From contig JANXUN010000015.1 in assembly GCA_025356185.1 (NCBI GenBank), forward strand, positions 1 through 17,528: a DNA stretch of 17,528 bases. Reading direction: 5' to 3'. The translations under genes were made by a program, and so were the position numbers. Position 1 is the stretch's first letter, and each line of letters opens with the position of its first letter. The notes beneath the pieces were generated by a model that saw only the letters and a list, made by a program, of their open reading frames with translations, did no database searches and was not told the DNA's origin. Positions 15,274-17,528 of this stretch are shown piece by piece. The stretch is from Gemmatimonadaceae bacterium (GTDB taxonomy: Bacteria > Gemmatimonadota > Gemmatimonadetes > Gemmatimonadales > Gemmatimonadaceae).

Positions 15274-16341
15274 TTACGCCGACTTGAGTGCAGTGGTTTT
15301 CTTGCTCTCACGCGTCGTACGCGCCTGCCAGCGATCAAATGCCACGACCAACAAAATCAGCGTCGCTTCAACGACCGACACGACCACACTCGGCACGGCC
15401 GCATCACGCTGCATAGCACTCGCACCCGCTTCGAGCGCGCCGAACAACAACGCGGTCGCGAGCACACCAAGCGGATTGAGCCGCGCCAACAGCGCCACGG
15501 CGATCGCCGTGTAGCCGTAACCAGGTGAAAAGTTTTCATACAACGCGTACGTCACGCCGGTAAGCTCGACGCCGCCGGACAGCCCCGCGAGTGCGCCGCT
15601 CGCCAGAAACGCCAACAACGTTGTGCGCGGTACTGAAATCAGCCCGGCGCTCGCTGCCGCAAACGGATTGTTACCGACGGCGCGCAAACGAAAACCACTC
15701 CCCGTTGATCGCAGCCACCACCACAGCGCGATCGCGAGCAACCCAGTCAGCACAACAGCGAGATGAATACGCGTACCCGCGAACAAAATCGGCAGTTGTT
15801 GCGTGAGCGGTAACGAGAGCGACTGTGGATTGACGTGTTGTGGCTCTTGCAACGGGCCGCGCACCAACCAACCAGTGATCTCTGCCGCGATAAAGTTGAG
15901 CATGATGGTGCTAATCACTTCAAGCACACCAAACCGGCGACGCAATTCAGCGGCCACCAAGGCCCACGCCGCACCAGCCATCGTCGCGGCGAGCAACATC
16001 GCCGGCAACGCGACGACGGCTGACGTGTGGCCCAACAGCGCACCTGTCGCGGTCGCGACGCATGCGCCAATCAGTAGCTGTCCTTCAGCGCCAATGTTGA
16101 GCAGACCGGCACGAAACGCGAGCGTCACCGCCAATCCATTCAGAGCAAGTGGGACTGATCGCACGATGGTTGACGACAGCGCGTATTTCGAGCCGAGAGC
16201 CCCAGTGACTAGCGCCGAGAGCGCCGGGCCAGGCGGGTGTCCGGTTGCAAGTAGCAGTGCACTGAGCACCGCGAGTGCGGTGAGCGCACCGCCGACGCCA
16301 ACCATGGCCGTACGTGCCGCACGCTGGGCGGTCGCGTTCAC
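15274..16341 (-). CDS. ABC transporter permease, nucleoside/BMP type (YufP/NupP-like)
   Basis: This 355-residue inner-membrane permease is the first of the pair. After an N-terminal membrane segment, SVPLALNGLAVTLAFRAGLLNIGAEGQLLIGA gives the family's NIGAEGQ motif. LEVISTIMLNFIAAEITGWLVRGPL is the conserved central helix and loop. GLRAVGNNP-like (RLRAVGNNPFAAASAGLI) and SPGYGYTAIAVALLARLNPLG form the coupling region, followed by a basic C-terminal tail (RWQARTTRESKK). About nine to ten segments are hydrophobic. The start is GTG at 16341, whose bases overlap the TGA of the ATPase gene by four. This implies translational coupling. Its role is to form, with the next gene's product, the channel of a BMP-dependent importer. 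The periplasmic binding lipoprotein is not in the window and may lie beyond its right end. Confidence 0.93.
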   Translation of the reverse strand: MNATAQRAARTAMVGVGGALTALAVLSALLLATGHPPGPALSALVTGALGSKYALSSTIVRSVPLALNGLAVTLAFRAGLLNIGAEGQLLIGACVATATGALLGHTSAVVALPAMLLAATMAGAAWALVAAELRRRFGVLEVISTIMLNFIAAEITGWLVRGPLQEPQHVNPQSLSLPLTQQLPILFAGTRIHLAVVLTGLLAIALWWWLRSTGSGFRLRAVGNNPFAAASAGLISVPRTTLLAFLASGALAGLSGGVELTGVTYALYENFSPGYGYTAIAVALLARLNPLGVLATALLFGALEAGASAMQRDAAVPSVVVSVVEATLILLVVAFDRWQARTTRESKKTTALKSA

Positions 16342-17528
16342 TGCAGCCCCAGCATCGCGCGACCAATGACATCGCGGTCGCGTGTGGTCTCGATGAGCCG
16401 TCCCGCACAGAGCGCGAATACGCGATCGGCAAGCAGCAGCACTTCATCGAGATCGCCGGAGTACATCACAACTGCCGTGCCCACATCGCGTGCGTCACGT
16501 AGCGCCGCGTGCACCGCCTCTGTGGCGAGAAAATCGAGTCCGCGCGACGGATTCTCGACGATCAGCGCGTCAGGCGCATCATTGAGTTCGCGACCGAGCA
16601 CCAACTTTTGTTGGTTACCGCCAGATAGCGATCGCGCAGTGCTTAGCGTACTCTCTGTTCGCACATCGTATTGCGCGAGCAATGCGGTCGATGACGCGTT
16701 TAGTGCTGCCCACGGCATGATCCCGTGTCGCTGTCCGGCATCGCGCAGGGCCACGTTCTCGGTGATCGTCGCGTCGAGCATCAAGGCATCGCGGTGCCGA
16801 TCTTCGGGCACGAAGCCCGTGCGCGTCGGACGCGTGACCTGACCGTGTTGCGCGTGCATGCGACCGGCTAACACACGTAGCAACTCAAATTGCCCGGCGC
16901 CTTCGATCGCGGCGATCCCCACGATTTCTCCGGCGCGCACACCGAGCGTGACATCTCGTAGCACGACCGTTCCGCGCGCATCGGTGATAGAGACGTTGGC
17001 AAGTCCCAACACAGAGGTGGTCGTCGACGCAACAGACTGGCGCGCGTCTCGCTCCTGCGCGTCGGGTGCTCCCCCGAGTGATGGCTCCGACGCGCCCACC
17101 ATCGCAGTGCGGAGCTGTTCTTCACGCGTCTCACGCGCACCCGCAGTCAACACGACGCGCCCTTGTCGCAACACCGTAATGTCGTCGGCGATCGCGAGCG
17201 CGTCGCGCAGCTTGTGGGTGATGAGCACCACCGCGCGTCCGCTGTCTGCAAAAGCACGCAGCCACCGCAACAGCTCCGCCGCCTCAAGCGGCGCCAACAC
17301 CGCAGTCGGTTCGTCGAGAATCAGGACGCGGGCATCGCGTGCGAGTGCCTTGACAATTTCACACCGTTGCTGTGCTGCGACGGAGAGCGTGCTCACACGC
17401 GCGTCAGGATCCAGCGCTAAACCCGCGCTGGCCGCAAGCGCGCGAACGCGCTCGGCGGCCGCTCGCGGATTAAACACGCCATGGCCACCGAGCGCCACGT
17501 TCTCCGCGACCGTCATTGCAGGCACGAG
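16338..17528 (-). CDS. ABC transporter tandem-domain ATPase, 5' end outside window
   Basis: The frame is open through the window edge and the visible part begins inside the first nucleotide-binding domain (PAMTVAENVALG), so Walker A of that domain and the start are missing. Residue numbers below count from 17525. Domain 1 has an altered signature, LSVAAQQR (47-54), Walker B VLILDEPTAVL (67-77) and an H-loop ITHK (H104). Domain 2 has a Lys-less Walker A (GIAAIEGAGQFELL from 203), an intact signature, LSGGNQQK (300-307), a changed Walker B/catalytic Glu (LIVENPSRGLD) and MYSGDLDEV where an H-loop His is expected. This is the two-domain, RbsA/MglA/YufO-like type that energises sugar and nucleoside importers. 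Its stop overlaps the permease GTG, so it heads the visible part of the operon. Confidence 0.94.
   Translation of the reverse strand, partial: LVPAMTVAENVALGGHGVFNPRAAAERVRALAASAGLALDPDARVSTLSVAAQQRCEIVKALARDARVLILDEPTAVLAPLEAAELLRWLRAFADSGRAVVLITHKLRDALAIADDITVLRQGRVVLTAGARETREEQLRTAMVGASEPSLGGAPDAQERDARQSVASTTTSVLGLANVSITDARGTVVLRDVTLGVRAGEIVGIAAIEGAGQFELLRVLAGRMHAQHGQVTRPTRTGFVPEDRHRDALMLDATITENVALRDAGQRHGIMPWAALNASSTALLAQYDVRTESTLSTARSLSGGNQQKLVLGRELNDAPDALIVENPSRGLDFLATEAVHAALRDARDVGTAVVMYSGDLDEVLLLADRVFALCAGRLIETTRDRDVIGRAMLGLQ

Noticed and set aside
1..17528. Defence, toxin-antitoxin, phage or biosynthetic island
   Set aside because: All sizeable genes fall in housekeeping, transport, pilus or protease families with similar codon use. 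No integrase, transposase, tRNA or repeat array marks an island.

Overview
The window reads as ordinary chromosomal DNA of a GC-rich, diderm, free-living bacterium. Gemmatimonadota is the most likely phylum. The reasons are a GWxTD-domain protein next to polA, a Tat-exported TldD paired with a TldE, a short type IV pilin with two C-terminal cysteines, and heavy use of CGCG/GCGC words. This assignment is an inference, because no rRNA or other decisive marker is present. Signal peptides (lipobox, Tat, Sec) show an organism with active export to an envelope.

Layout. Bases 3-740 (+) hold the 3' part of a GWxTD-domain gene, whose stop overlaps the GTG start of polA (737-3706, +; DNA polymerase I with all three domains intact). 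A 248-base gap follows. It contains a very good sigma-54-type -24/-12 element and then a lone type IV pilin gene (3955-4344, +). A small uncharacterised gene (4400-4762, +) converges on a UMF1-family MFS transporter (6144-4774, -). The transporter diverges from an unknown lipoprotein gene (6219-7193, +). A perfect 8-bp-arm palindrome lies between their starts. Next on the plus strand are tex (7282-9645) and a tldD-tldE pair (9790-11430 and 11430-12776).

The right third is a minus-strand unit transcribed right to left. It contains a tandem-NBD ABC ATPase (cut by the window end), two permeases of the BMP/nucleoside (YufP/YufQ-like) type, and a Sec-exported M19 membrane dipeptidase. The ATPase and first permease overlap by 4 bases, the two permeases abut, and the dipeptidase follows 59 bases later. 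This looks like a nucleoside or other small-molecule importer operon with a peptidase as its last gene.

The 191-base gap between the convergent tldE and dipeptidase genes is the most unusual DNA here. It holds three tandem 15-bp units that lead into a ~140-bp imperfect palindrome with perfect 20-bp outer and 10-bp inner arms. The structure resembles a mobile intergenic palindrome (MITE/REP-like). It also gives the minus-strand operon a terminator-like hairpin followed by seven U.

There is no stretch over 300 bases without a gene. I saw no tRNA, rRNA, CRISPR array, insertion sequence or phage gene, and no evident undescribed multi-gene system. The best leads are the intergenic palindrome, the sigma-54 pilin promoter and the Tat-TldD/leaderless-TldE pair with an altered metal site.
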